From Alteromonas sp. 5E99-2 (GTDB taxonomy: Bacteria; Pseudomonadota; Gammaproteobacteria; Enterobacterales; Alteromonadaceae): a DNA stretch of 64,000 nucleotides. Below the pieces are notes generated by a model. It was not told where the DNA came from and ran no database searches. It worked only from the letters and a program-made list of their open reading frames with translations. Positions 43,393 to 54,651 of this stretch are shown here, piece after piece. The stretch is taken from assembly GCF_017368475.1 (NCBI RefSeq), contig NZ_JAFNJE010000013.1, positions 62,001-126,000 of the forward strand, read 5' to 3'. Each line of letters begins with the position of its first letter. The stretch's first letter is position 1. The position numbers and the translations under genes are program-made.

Positions 43393-43815
43393 TTGAAAAA
43401 GTATGTCCCTCATTTAGCAAATTTACAGGCCGTATGTGCAAACAACTACGCCTATGTAATGAGCTTACTTCCCGATATAGATACGGACGCCTTAAGTTAC
43501 ACCTTTTCTGTTTCTAATCGGTTAAAATATCGAATGACGATTTTAGACACTGCGCCTTATACAACAACGCTGAAAATGGAACAGCTCGATGGTGGGCAAT
43601 CCTTTTTAACACCTGTGATGGATATTCGTTTATATCACGACGCACGTATGGCTGAAGTGCTGAGCAGCCAGCATGCAGGTGCGCTTGCACCTTCTTATGA
43701 CTACCCCAATCCTAATATGCGTCACAGAGATGAAAAAGAGCGGGTAAATGGGTTTCTTGGTGAATGGCTCAAGTTCTGTTTAAAACACCGCCAAACCGTA
43801 TCGATTAATCAGTAA
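43393..43815 (+). CDS. yqiB: DUF1249 protein YqiB
   Basis: 140 residues. The TTG at 43393 is chosen because it gives MKKYVPHL, matching the E. coli YqiB start MKRYTPDF, and because CGGAG (43383-43387) is well spaced. Conserved parts are MDIRLYHDARMAEVLSSQ and RDEKERVNGFLGEWLKFCL. Function unknown, though strictly linked to nudF in gammaproteobacteria. cpdA, which usually follows, is missing here. Confidence 0.9.
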   Translation: MKKYVPHLANLQAVCANNYAYVMSLLPDIDTDALSYTFSVSNRLKYRMTILDTAPYTTTLKMEQLDGGQSFLTPVMDIRLYHDARMAEVLSSQHAGALAPSYDYPNPNMRHRDEKERVNGFLGEWLKFCLKHRQTVSINQ

Positions 43816-43823
43816 GGAATAAA

Positions 43824-44405
43824 ATGAAAACGATTGTGTATTTACATGGGTTTTTAAGTTCACCGCAATCTGAAAAAGCGCAGGAAGCACTTGATTACTT
43901 TTCGGCGCATCATCCTGAATGTCGTATGGTTATTCCGCAGCTTCCCAATAGGCCGGATAAATTACGTGAAGCGATGGAGGCACTGATTACGCAAGAAAAA
44001 CTGGCTGTAGGAGAAGGCATTGCGGTTATAGGCAGTTCTATGGGTGGTTACCTTGCTACTTGGTTAGTTGAAACTTGTGGTGGAAAAGGCGTGTTGATTA
44101 ATCCCGCGGTAAGGCCGTACGAACTATTTCAAGATTACCTGGGCGAGCATGTTAACCCTTATACTCAAGAAAAATTTGAATTACGTCAGCAAGACATGAC
44201 CACAATTGCAGCATTAGACACTCCGTCAGTACGCCGTGCCTCAGATTATAAAGTGCTGTTGCAAACCGGTGACGAAACTTTGGATTACCGTCAAGCAGAA
44301 AAGAAATATCAAGATAGCGCATTAACAATAGAAGAGGGGGGCGATCATAGATTCGTGAATTTTTCTGATCACCTTCCTTCAATTGCAAAATTTTTGCTTG
44401 GTTAA
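43824..44405 (+). CDS. yqiA: esterase YqiA
   Basis: A 193-residue alpha/beta-hydrolase of the UPF0227 family with esterase activity. LHGFLSSP (oxyanion region) is near the N-terminus, the nucleophile elbow IGSSMGGYLA comes about residue 70, and the catalytic His lies in EGGDHRFVNF near the end. It lies eight bases after yqiB. Confidence 0.93.
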   Translation: MKTIVYLHGFLSSPQSEKAQEALDYFSAHHPECRMVIPQLPNRPDKLREAMEALITQEKLAVGEGIAVIGSSMGGYLATWLVETCGGKGVLINPAVRPYELFQDYLGEHVNPYTQEKFELRQQDMTTIAALDTPSVRRASDYKVLLQTGDETLDYRQAEKKYQDSALTIEEGGDHRFVNFSDHLPSIAKFLLG

Positions 44406-44466
44406 ACAAGCGCTGATAACATCAGATAGATTAACTTTGACTATTCACAATTAAAACAGGTGTTGA

Positions 44467-46368
<1,902 letters not shown>

Positions 46369-46375
46369 CTTCAGC

Positions 46376-46442
46376 TGTAGGCTAAACCATAAGCTGACAT
46401 CACTAAACTAAAAAATGTCATAGCTAAACTACTTTTTGACAT
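46376..46442 (+). repeat. transposon end with three TnsB-type binding repeats
   Basis: Starting with the terminal TGT, the core CTAAAC occurs at 46382, 46403 and 46424, each followed seven bases later by TGACAT or TGTCAT. The period is exactly 21 bp, two helical turns, as in TnsB site arrays. Confidence 0.75.
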
Positions 46443-46455
46443 GACAAGCAAGTTG

Positions 46456-46490
46456 CTCTATAACTTTGATATGCAATCGGAGTTATAGAG
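46456..46490 (+). promoter_or_regulatory. inverted repeat over the tnsA ribosome site
   Basis: CTCTATAACT (46456-46465) and AGTTATAGAG (46481-46490) are perfect 10-bp arms ending two bases before the tnsA ATG. The CGGAG ribosome site overlaps the second arm. It could be an operator or an mRNA hairpin limiting transposase translation. Confidence 0.5.
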
Positions 46491-46492
46491 TG

Positions 46493-47152
46493 ATGCCCAA
46501 ATCAGAATCAAGACGAGTTATTAAGCACTTAATGTCTAAAAGCATTAATGTGCAAAATGGTAACAAGTCATTAGATCCCATTACATATACTGAAAGCCCG
46601 CTAGAGGCTGATTATGTCTATCACCTAGAATACGATCCCACCGTAAAGAGTTATATGGCTCAACCGCCTAAATTTTCATACTTCTTTGAAGGCAAAGAGC
46701 GAAAATATACAGCGGACTTTGAGGTTTTCTATGAAGATGGTTCGGTATGTTACTTTGAAGTTAAATATGTTGCTGACCTTGAAAGAATAGAAAACTATGA
46801 GGCTTGGAAAGAAGCTATAGCGAAAGGTGCCGCAAGATTGGGTAAAAACCTGAAGGTTATTACAGAAGAGACAATAAGGCAGGAGTTTTATTACGAAAAC
46901 CTCCAGACACTATACAGTGCTAAGACGATCGATATAGATAGTCAGTTTCTTCTTCACATCATAAAGGCATTCGAAGATAAAGACGGTATTACAATTCGAG
47001 ATTTAATAGCAGACGAATCAACGGATGTGGAGTTTGAGCAAATATACCGTCTTATCTTTGATAAAGTACTTATAGCTGACTTGGAAATGGATTATTTGTC
47101 GAAGGATACAACTGTGTACAATAGCGGGAGTGGCTATGATCAGTACTTATAA
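46493..47152 (+). CDS. tnsA: Tn7-like transposase endonuclease TnsA
   Basis: 219 residues. TnsA cuts the 5' strands at the transposon ends, so TnsAB excise the element cleanly. A restriction-like catalytic core is visible: E38, D75 in YTADFEV, and E89/K91 in FEVKY. The C-terminal helical half contacts TnsC. I chose ATG 46493 (MPKSESRRV). It overlaps tnsB by 17 bases. Confidence 0.9.
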   Translation: MPKSESRRVIKHLMSKSINVQNGNKSLDPITYTESPLEADYVYHLEYDPTVKSYMAQPPKFSYFFEGKERKYTADFEVFYEDGSVCYFEVKYVADLERIENYEAWKEAIAKGAARLGKNLKVITEETIRQEFYYENLQTLYSAKTIDIDSQFLLHIIKAFEDKDGITIRDLIADESTDVEFEQIYRLIFDKVLIADLEMDYLSKDTTVYNSGSGYDQYL

Positions 47153-49166
47153 AGTTGGCGACCATATTATTATTAATTCTGGTGACACAGAGAAGCAATT
47201 TAAAATTGTGGAGTGCGGTAATAACTACATCAGAATCTTAGACACTTTTACTCAAATTAAGTCTAAACGAAAAATCACCGAATTAGATGAATTGGTCGTT
47301 TTGGGGACTGCAATTATAAAACCGCAGGCTCCAGCGGAAAGCAGAGTCAGTGGTATAGACGCTAAAGACTTCGCTAGTTTTAGTGAAAAAGAAAAACAAA
47401 AAGCCAGAGATAAATATGCTTTCGTTAACGGTATTCTTGAAAGGGATATAGCGTCTCGTTCAAAAGATGTTATTGATCCCATTATTGATGAAATTTGGTC
47501 GGGCCAAGATGACCCCTTTGCAACTATCAAAAAAAGACCACATGCGCGAACAGTCCAACGTTGGATATCAAGCTACATTGAAGCGAATAACAGCATTCGA
47601 GGTTTGCTTCCCCTAGATTCACACAAAGGGAATTATAAAACTAAGGTAGTCCCTGAAGTTGATCAACATATTGTTACAGCAATAGCCTATTTCAAGAGTC
47701 TTGAGAAGCCTTCTATCGCAAGTTCCTATGACCATTTGGAGACACTTGTTGAATTTGATAATGGTAAAATTGATGAACCCTCAAAAAAGAGAAAAGTACC
47801 GTCATTACCAGCTTTTATTAAGCGTTTGGAAAAAGAAGCTCCTAAGCAACTCAAGTTAGCAAGGGAAGGAAAAGAAGCTGCTAATATCGCATTTAAACAA
47901 GCGAAACTACCGCAAGAAATTTCGCTAATTTTACAAAGAGTAGAAGCCGATCACACTCAACTTGACTTATTTATTGTTGATGAAAAAAGCGATCTAATAC
48001 TAGGACGACCATATATAACTTCAATTTTAGATTACAAATCTAAGAGTGTTTTAGGCTTTTATGTGGGATTTGAAAAGCCGAGCTATTTAAGTATTGCTAG
48101 AGCATTACGACATGCTATTTTGCCTAAAACTTATGTCAAAGAACTCTACCCTGAAGTGGTGAACGAATATGATTGTTATGGCTTTCCTAAAGTACTAGTA
48201 ACTGACAGGGGGAAGGACTTCGAAAGTATCGCATTACAAGATGCTTGTATGGACCTTAATATCAGAATTCAGAAAAACCCCGGAAGGCATGGATGGTATA
48301 AAGGTAGTATTGAAAGGCACTTCAGAACTATCAATGATGAATTATTGAGTGATAAGCAAGGAAAGGTTTTCCCAAACATCTTAGATACTAATGCATACAA
48401 GCCCGAAAAACACGCCATTATAACAATGACTTTATTTATGAAAATTTTTCATAAATGGATAATTGACGTATATCACCAGAAGAAAGTATCCAAAGGCCGA
48501 ATTATCCCAAGTGTAAGTTGGGCTGAAGACTTAGATAAAGTCCCTCGGAGAGTAATACATAAAGACGCGCTAAATATAGTGTTGTCTGAAAGCAAAAAAC
48601 TAAAAAACACCAAAGATGGCATTAGATTTGACTATATAGATTACGACAATCAAGCCTTAACTAACCTCAGAGCCAGAAGAGGTTTTGAAAAAACCTTGTT
48701 CAAATATGATCGAGAGAATTTAGGCCAAATTCAGGTTTTTGATCCTGATGAAAATAAGTTTTTTGAAGTCAAAGCATTGAATCAAAAATATGCTCAAAAA
48801 CTATCTTTGCATCAGCATAAGGTTATTAAAACCTTCCACAAGAAGTTTATACAAGGAAAAGTTGATACTGAGGCTCTTGCCGTAGCTAAAATGCAAATAA
48901 TGGACATGGTTAGGGAGCATATTGAGTCTAGAAAAAATAAAAGTGTGGCTGCTTCTGCTGCCGTTGCAAGAGTTTTGGATATAGGGCAACAATCGGATAA
49001 CACAGTCAAAGACTCCGTGCATGATGAAATTGATAAACAGGCACCACAAAATAAACCAACCCAACACAATAAATCTAATGAAGCTTCCAAATCTTCTGCT
49101 AGTACTGACAGTATTAAAACTTATGATGGGAAGAACAACAAAATGCGTAAAAAATTAGAATTCTAA
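47136..49166 (+). CDS. tnsB: Tn7-like DDE transposase TnsB
   Basis: 676 residues. It binds the end repeats and joins 3' ends to target DNA. The RNase H-like core shows D272 in VEADHTQLDLF, D357 in VTDRGKDF and E393 in KGSIERHF, with preceding helix-turn-helix domains (RTVQRWISSYIEANNS) and a mu-transposase C-terminal barrel. ATG 47136 has GCGGGAG five bases upstream; GTG 47130 is the alternative. All three catalytic acids are present. Confidence 0.93.
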   Translation: MISTYKVGDHIIINSGDTEKQFKIVECGNNYIRILDTFTQIKSKRKITELDELVVLGTAIIKPQAPAESRVSGIDAKDFASFSEKEKQKARDKYAFVNGILERDIASRSKDVIDPIIDEIWSGQDDPFATIKKRPHARTVQRWISSYIEANNSIRGLLPLDSHKGNYKTKVVPEVDQHIVTAIAYFKSLEKPSIASSYDHLETLVEFDNGKIDEPSKKRKVPSLPAFIKRLEKEAPKQLKLAREGKEAANIAFKQAKLPQEISLILQRVEADHTQLDLFIVDEKSDLILGRPYITSILDYKSKSVLGFYVGFEKPSYLSIARALRHAILPKTYVKELYPEVVNEYDCYGFPKVLVTDRGKDFESIALQDACMDLNIRIQKNPGRHGWYKGSIERHFRTINDELLSDKQGKVFPNILDTNAYKPEKHAIITMTLFMKIFHKWIIDVYHQKKVSKGRIIPSVSWAEDLDKVPRRVIHKDALNIVLSESKKLKNTKDGIRFDYIDYDNQALTNLRARRGFEKTLFKYDRENLGQIQVFDPDENKFFEVKALNQKYAQKLSLHQHKVIKTFHKKFIQGKVDTEALAVAKMQIMDMVREHIESRKNKSVAASAAVARVLDIGQQSDNTVKDSVHDEIDKQAPQNKPTQHNKSNEASKSSASTDSIKTYDGKNNKMRKKLEF

Positions 49167-49175
49167 AGGCTTATC

Positions 49176-50213
49176 ATGACACCAGAGCAGATAGAAAAAA
49201 TAAAAATTATCAAAAATATTTTTGTGCCATCAGAGAACTTGCAACTGATTCTCGACAATATGAAAAAGATCCGCCAGTTGAGTATTATTGATAATTACGA
49301 ACATCTACCCACTTGTATGTTGGTTACAGGTGAAACGGGGGTTGGTAAAACAACCTTTATCGAACAGTATATGAAGAACAATCCTCGCTCAACGCTAGTG
49401 AGCGAGGAAGATGAAAGAACGATTATTCCCGTTTTGTATTGTGAGCTGCCAAAGGCTAAGCACCCAAAGCCTGTAGCGGTTGAGCTATTGAAACGATTAG
49501 GAGACCCTGTTAAAGCTAGTGGTGATGCTAATTCACTGTTGGATGATATAGCTGACTTACTAAGCAAGACTAAAGTAGAGTTAATCATTATTGACGAGTT
49601 TCAACATGCTATCGAAACAACGAACAAGGAAGTACTAAAAGAAATTGGTGAGTACTTAAAAAGGCTTATTAACAAAGCTAAAGTGCCCATAGCATTCTTT
49701 GGTATGCCGTGGTCTACCCCAATCTTTGAAGTAAACAGCCAACTCAAGAGGCGTGTGCGAAAAAGCAAATTCAAAATTCAGAATTTTTCTCTAGACACAT
49801 TTGATGAATTTCAAATGTTTTTAGAAATCGTTCAGGAAGAGTTACCAATAGAATTTGATGGCTCTATGTGGGAAGACCATGAATTAGCGTTCAAATTATT
49901 TGCCGCATCTTCAGGAAACCTTTCAGATTTGATGGAAGGTATCATTATGCCTGCCGCAATTGATGCCGTGATTGATAATGAAGATTTATTGACAGTAGAC
50001 CATTTAGCTGGAGCTGCTGAAGATCACCTTGATTTTCTCGAAGAAACAAATCCGTTCAATATGAACCTCAGAGATATAGAAGCTAAGCAGCAAGTGCAGG
50101 ATTCTTACTGGAACTCAGATGCACCTAAAAATGCGCTAAGAGTTGAAGAAGCTCAATACGCTAAGGTTAAGTTTTCTGATCTTGAACTGAAGATGGCTTT
50201 AAAAAAACAATAA
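49176..50213 (+). CDS. tnsC: AAA+ transposition regulator TnsC
   Basis: 345 residues. It is the ATP-dependent matchmaker between the TniQ target selector and the TnsAB transposase, and sets target immunity. Walker A is GETGVGKT (52-59), Walker B IIIDE (D140, E141), and an arginine-rich sensor region SQLKRRVRKSKF follows. It starts nine bases after tnsB. A TniB/TnsC family member of normal size. Confidence 0.92.
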   Translation: MTPEQIEKIKIIKNIFVPSENLQLILDNMKKIRQLSIIDNYEHLPTCMLVTGETGVGKTTFIEQYMKNNPRSTLVSEEDERTIIPVLYCELPKAKHPKPVAVELLKRLGDPVKASGDANSLLDDIADLLSKTKVELIIIDEFQHAIETTNKEVLKEIGEYLKRLINKAKVPIAFFGMPWSTPIFEVNSQLKRRVRKSKFKIQNFSLDTFDEFQMFLEIVQEELPIEFDGSMWEDHELAFKLFAASSGNLSDLMEGIIMPAAIDAVIDNEDLLTVDHLAGAAEDHLDFLEETNPFNMNLRDIEAKQQVQDSYWNSDAPKNALRVEEAQYAKVKFSDLELKMALKKQ

Positions 50214-50220
50214 AATAAAA

Positions 50221-51264
50221 ATGCTAGTAAGACCATATATTAAAGATGGCGAATCATTTCAAAGCTATTTGTATCGATGTGCAAGGCTAAACAGTTGGAC
50301 TGATAATCGTCTTAAGCAGTTTTTAAGGGCTGAAGTTGCTCCTTTGTATTCGTATAAAGCTGATGACCGTGAAAAGTTAAAAAATTGGCTAAGTAATATA
50401 TCAGGAAGAAGTAAAGTATCGAGTCTAATAGATGTATGGCTATTTTATTCTAATTTTAAGGAATATTTCGATTTTTCAAGATTTAAAATATGCCCTAGCT
50501 GTTATGCAGAAAGTAGCAGAGTGATCCCAGCATATTGGCATTTAAGGGCATATCTAGTTTGCTCTGAACACAAAACTCTATTAACTGATATATGTACTAG
50601 TTGCGGTGAAAATTTAACGCCAGAGTCTGTTATTGCAGGTAAGTGTTTAAGTTGCCATACCGATATTGCTGACTTTAGTACAAAAAGAGTTAAGCCTGAT
50701 ATTTACAGTAATGTGGCTTATGACGTTTTTGAAAGCTGTAAAGAACAAGAAATATTTTCAAGAGAACTAGAGCGCTCATATATCCCCTTGTTAAAGTCCA
50801 TAAGTATTTTGGCTCCATTAACAGGGTTAGCTTCTGAAATTGGCTATGAGTATAAACAAAGGCGATTTCTCTCAATTGAGCAGCTCCACCAATATCAATT
50901 TTCATCTTCTGAGCTTTATCAAAGTAGTGAAAAGTTGTCTGAGTGTTTACTGAAAGTTGTTAATAGTTGTGTTTCAGTGGGAAGAGTGAGCTTAGCCAAT
51001 ATCTTTTTAAAAAAAGCCAAAGACTTTGAAGATGATGATGGTAGCTTTTTTCGCCAAGCTATACGTGAACTGATAATGTCTGAAAAATTGGATCATGAGG
51101 AGTTAACAGCAGGTCTATCTTGGGTAGCACGGTTATTTAAATATGACGAAAAAGCATTTATTCAGTTTGTTGAAAAAGAGTATTCATCTCTAATAATGAG
51201 AAAACCTCGTGAAAATATATTAGTGTTGCACTTGCCAGAGGTTATCAAAACTTTTGAATCATGA
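50221..51264 (+). CDS. tniQ: TniQ-family protein, short form
   Basis: 347 residues. TniQ proteins guide TnsC to the target. An N-terminal helical part (RPYIKDGESFQSYLYRCARLN) is followed by paired zinc fingers: C91/C94, C114-H117, C125/C128 and C142/C145. It is much shorter than the second TniQ on the other strand and, being in the tns operon, may serve another target pathway. No cas genes are nearby, so RNA-guided targeting is unlikely here. Confidence 0.85.
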   Translation: MLVRPYIKDGESFQSYLYRCARLNSWTDNRLKQFLRAEVAPLYSYKADDREKLKNWLSNISGRSKVSSLIDVWLFYSNFKEYFDFSRFKICPSCYAESSRVIPAYWHLRAYLVCSEHKTLLTDICTSCGENLTPESVIAGKCLSCHTDIADFSTKRVKPDIYSNVAYDVFESCKEQEIFSRELERSYIPLLKSISILAPLTGLASEIGYEYKQRRFLSIEQLHQYQFSSSELYQSSEKLSECLLKVVNSCVSVGRVSLANIFLKKAKDFEDDDGSFFRQAIRELIMSEKLDHEELTAGLSWVARLFKYDEKAFIQFVEKEYSSLIMRKPRENILVLHLPEVIKTFES

Positions 51265-51453
51265 TTTAGGGGACGCTGAAAAATAACTTTTGAGTAAAAT
51301 TTCAATATCATTAGTATCAACATTTCTATCTTTTAGCGCTTGTTTAAGCAAAGCATAGACTTCAGGAGAAAGCGATAGATTTGCTAGTCTAATGTTAGCC
51401 AATGCTTGCTTGAGTGTTTCTGAGTTATTGATCTTCATTTTCGTTGCCACCAT
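51259..51453 (-). CDS. VbhA-antitoxin-like small protein
   Basis: A 59-64 residue helical protein (start at 51453 or at the internal ATG giving MKINNSETLKQALANIRL). The pattern LKQALANIRLANLSLSPEVYALLKQAL resembles VbhA-family antitoxins, which have ALASxRLEGLxPxPE before a helix. It starts four bases after the long TniQ/TnsD-like gene on the same strand and overlaps the converging short tniQ end by six bases. No Fic toxin gene is seen. It may be a plain regulator instead. Confidence 0.5.
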   Translation of the reverse strand: MVATKMKINNSETLKQALANIRLANLSLSPEVYALLKQALKDRNVDTNDIEILLKSYFSASPKS

Positions 51454-51457
51454 TTCT

Positions 51458-53218
51458 TTATGGTTTTACGTATAAGTTAACGCAACATCCATCAATGTTA
51501 GGCCCTGATAACTTCTTGTAATTAGCTAAAGGAGAATTTAGCTGGTTACGAAGCAAGTAATGCGATTTAAAATTAGCAATGCTCGCTTTTGAAATCATTT
51601 TTACAGGTCTAGGCGTGCGCTTTACTTTGATTTTTTTAGCCTTCAAATATCCAAGCTTTATGAAATCGTAGATCGCATTTTTATTGGTATTTAAAAGCTT
51701 AATGGCCTCAGAGGGACTAACAAATAGTTGGTTTGGCTCATCAGTATCGTCCAAAATCGGTATAAATTGCTTGAGCGAATGAGGCTCTTTCTTATCAGGT
51801 TTATAGCAGTATTCTATTGCACCAGACAGCATAGATTTTATCAGATTAGCGAAATTTACCTTTGAAAACGTGTAGCGTTTAACAGCATGTCGATTAGCCC
51901 TGACATTTTTACAAGCACTAGCGATGAGTTGTGTTACTAGTTTATCTGCTTCAGATCGATCAATAAGCCAATCTCTATTTGACTCTGTAGGGCGCAGCAA
52001 TGGCTTAATAATAACAGCCCTAAATAACAATCTTGCATGGTAAGCACTTATAGATAAGTATGCTGCGCATTGCTCAATCGAGAGACAATGGCTTAACTTA
52101 TTTTTGAAATTATGAACATCAATCCGCTTAAACAAGTCAGTGTCATTAGCTAATGTCTTACTCACTGATAATTGCCCCTCCCGGACATACAGGTTAACTC
52201 TCGATACGCGGCATCCTAGAATTTTTGCGACTTGTTCTTTGCTGATGTAAGTAGATTCTGTTTTTACTTCATCACTAACAATTGAGAGTGATGACATTAA
52301 CAGACCATTTGAATAATGATCTTTCAGGTACTGCTCAAACCCTGATTTAAGCAGTTTATAAGCTGCTGAATATTTATTCTCTAGGCTATAAAGATCATCA
52401 TAGAGATCTCTAAAGCATTTACGCACTCCAGTTAATCGTGAAGAAGCCATCGGGTTTGATTCAAAATGGTCTAGTAACTCAAAATAGCGAGCAGGCCATT
52501 CAGCGATATACCAATGAGCCGGAGCATAGAAATTACGGCTTGGGTTGGGTTCATATTTTGTCGTGGTATTTGAACCAAATGCTACCTGATGAAACCGAGC
52601 AAAAAACTCTAGCAAGTCACAGTATTCAGCAAGATCTAGAGCTTGATTAGCTATTACTAAGCTATTGTTGGAGAGCTTTTCTAATTGTTCATTTATTGCT
52701 AATTCAGCTTCGCCAATATCAATCGGGTGTATTTGAGGTATCCATGTTGGAGCATCACGCCACAGGTAACGTGTAGCCCATGTTAGCTTCTTACCAGTAT
52801 CAGGATGAATGGCTACTAATGGTGTTTCATGCGTAATGCAAAATGTTTTCGCCAGCAAGCTGTTGGTGAACGGAATAGATTGCTGTTCTTGATAGCAATA
52901 AGGACATATTCGAACATTAGAAAAGTTAATTGTTTTGGTCAAAAACTCATGCCTAAACGCTAAACACCGTGTGCTCAATGTATGTTTGAAACTTAACTCT
53001 CTTAATTGCAAAGTCTCAATATTTGCCAGCGTTGCAACCCTGTTTAAATCAAAATCCCCAAAAAATATTTTTTTACCCGGTAGCCTGTTGTTGCTTAACA
53101 AGCAACGCTCATCACGCAATAGCTGCATTGAGTTTTTGTAACCATTTGCCGCAGTTAAGCTGAGCAGGTAATTGGGCAAAGTGTCAGTGGCTTTAGGATA
53201 TGGACGAATAAGTAACAC
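51458..53218 (-). CDS. tnsD: TnsD/TniQ-family target selector, long form
   Basis: 586 residues. TniQ core with zinc-binding groups CPYCYQ and CITHETPL (about 120-150). The long C-terminal half has at least two MerR/HTH-type helix-turn-helix segments (ISKEQVAKILGCRVSRVNLYV and VSPSEAIKLLNTNKNAIYDFI). That length and DNA-binding tail are typical of TnsD, which recognises a chromosomal attachment site. Here that would be the parE end, judged by the insertion site. It is transcribed opposite to tnsABC. Confidence 0.82.
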   Translation of the reverse strand: MLLIRPYPKATDTLPNYLLSLTAANGYKNSMQLLRDERCLLSNNRLPGKKIFFGDFDLNRVATLANIETLQLRELSFKHTLSTRCLAFRHEFLTKTINFSNVRICPYCYQEQQSIPFTNSLLAKTFCITHETPLVAIHPDTGKKLTWATRYLWRDAPTWIPQIHPIDIGEAELAINEQLEKLSNNSLVIANQALDLAEYCDLLEFFARFHQVAFGSNTTTKYEPNPSRNFYAPAHWYIAEWPARYFELLDHFESNPMASSRLTGVRKCFRDLYDDLYSLENKYSAAYKLLKSGFEQYLKDHYSNGLLMSSLSIVSDEVKTESTYISKEQVAKILGCRVSRVNLYVREGQLSVSKTLANDTDLFKRIDVHNFKNKLSHCLSIEQCAAYLSISAYHARLLFRAVIIKPLLRPTESNRDWLIDRSEADKLVTQLIASACKNVRANRHAVKRYTFSKVNFANLIKSMLSGAIEYCYKPDKKEPHSLKQFIPILDDTDEPNQLFVSPSEAIKLLNTNKNAIYDFIKLGYLKAKKIKVKRTPRPVKMISKASIANFKSHYLLRNQLNSPLANYKKLSGPNIDGCCVNLYVKP

Positions 53219-53345
53219 AGTGTTGAGCTTGTTTTATGGAAGTTACTTTTTAGTTAAGCAGTAAATCATGATAGATCAAGTCAAAATGATATCATCTAAA
53301 TGATATTACTATTTTGATTGCAAGTGACAGGTATTCTGTTTAAAG

Positions 53346-53370
53346 TGATAATTAATAAACATAAAAATAA
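53346..53370 (+). promoter_or_regulatory. 25-bp element conserved before the WYL regulator
   Basis: Matches 24 of 25 bases of 4900-4924 (TGATAATTAATAA...CATAAAAATAA) and lies 12 bases before GTG 53383, the same distance as in the first operon. Confidence 0.55.
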
Positions 53371-53382
53371 TTAAAAGTGACA

Positions 53383-54261
53383 GTGACTGATCTCACAGAA
53401 CTTAACTATGCGCAGAGAGAGCGGCTAGCATTTATCGACTTTTGCCTACAATTCATTGGGCAATTGGCGAGAGCTGATCTTGTTAATCACTTTAAGACTG
53501 GCCTAGCGTCTTGTTCACGCGACTTAACTTTGTATAAAGAGTTAGCGCCAAAAAACATGACGCTAAAGCATGAAACCAAACAGTATTATCGTACTGACGA
53601 ATTCAAGCCCGTTTTTGAGCATAACCCTGAAGCGATACTCGGAAGTCTTTGTCGTGGTTTTGGTGATGGCTTATCACAGGGCGTTAGCCCATCAGAAAAA
53701 TGTATTGACGCCACTCGTTTAATTCACCCTGAGTCTGAAGTTATCGCTACGCTAATGCGTGCGATCAATAACCGTCATGCAATCTCATGCGATTATATTT
53801 CATTAAGCTCTGGTGAAAGTTCTCGCGAGATTGTTCCACATGCTATCGCCAATAATGGTCAGCGTTGGCATGTTCGCGCTTTTGATAAGAAATCAAAGGA
53901 GTTTCGTGACTTCGTTTGTACGCGATTACAAAACGTAATCGAAATACAAAAACCAATCGCTACCATTCAATCTGGTGAATATGACAAACGGTGGCACAAC
54001 GTTGTTAGCATTGAGTTAACTATTCATCCATCTGTAAGCCATCCTAAGGCGATAGAGTTAGATTTTGGTATTAGTAGTGGTGTTTTGCATTTAGAAGTGC
54101 GAGAAGCGCTCCTAGGCTACTTAATGCGTCAATGGAACGTGGACTGTAGTAGCAATGCCTCGCTTAGTGGTGGTGAACACCATTTATGGCTCAAAAATAT
54201 AAATGAATTAGGTGAGTTGTCTTGCCTGAATATTGCGCCCGGATACAAGGAAAGTGAATGA
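53383..54261 (+). CDS. WYL-domain transcriptional regulator (BrxR/CapW-like), second copy
   Basis: 292 residues and very similar to the 4937-5803 product over the winged helix, WYL core (CDYISLSSGESSREIVPHAI, RWHVRAFD) and WCX tail. The start GTG 53383 is chosen because it keeps the 12-base distance from the conserved upstream element; GTG 53377 is possible. It heads the transposon's R-M operon and overlaps the next gene by four bases. Regulation of both operons by either copy is conceivable. Confidence 0.85.
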   Translation: MTDLTELNYAQRERLAFIDFCLQFIGQLARADLVNHFKTGLASCSRDLTLYKELAPKNMTLKHETKQYYRTDEFKPVFEHNPEAILGSLCRGFGDGLSQGVSPSEKCIDATRLIHPESEVIATLMRAINNRHAISCDYISLSSGESSREIVPHAIANNGQRWHVRAFDKKSKEFRDFVCTRLQNVIEIQKPIATIQSGEYDKRWHNVVSIELTIHPSVSHPKAIELDFGISSGVLHLEVREALLGYLMRQWNVDCSSNASLSGGEHHLWLKNINELGELSCLNIAPGYKESE

Positions 54262-54629
54262 GCAAAATAGATAAAACCAAACCTGATGTACTTAAGGTAA
54301 CGGAATTTATTTTAGATAAAAATAAATCAGGTGACAGCTTCAGTATTTGTGAAGCAGCTAAAACACCAGAGCTAAATGGCATCAGTGATTATCGCATTGC
54401 AGAAATAATGCGAGATATCTGTTTGCAGCCAAACGGTCCAGATAGCATCGAGCTGCACACCAAAATTGATGGTACTTTTACTCACAACCTCCCTGCAAAG
54501 TGGCAGTTAAATCCAGATACGTATTTCAGCTATCTATCTTACCAATCAGTTAAACAATCAGAAAAAGCAAACTACATAGCACTTGCTGCTTTAGTCGTTG
54601 CCATTATTGCGCTTTTTGCTGCGAGTTAG
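54258..54629 (+). CDS. 123-residue protein with C-terminal membrane anchor
   Basis: ATGA overlap with the WYL gene. Residues 1-100 are soluble (DVLKVTEFILDKNKSGDSFSICEAA...), resembling a small winged-helix region, and 104-121 form one membrane helix (YIALAALVVAIIALFAAS). The counterpart operon at 4937 has no such gene. Unknown family; coupling suggests it helps sensing or regulation. Confidence 0.65.
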   Translation: MSKIDKTKPDVLKVTEFILDKNKSGDSFSICEAAKTPELNGISDYRIAEIMRDICLQPNGPDSIELHTKIDGTFTHNLPAKWQLNPDTYFSYLSYQSVKQSEKANYIALAALVVAIIALFAAS

Positions 54630-54651
54630 AGAATTTAAGGAATTTATAAAC

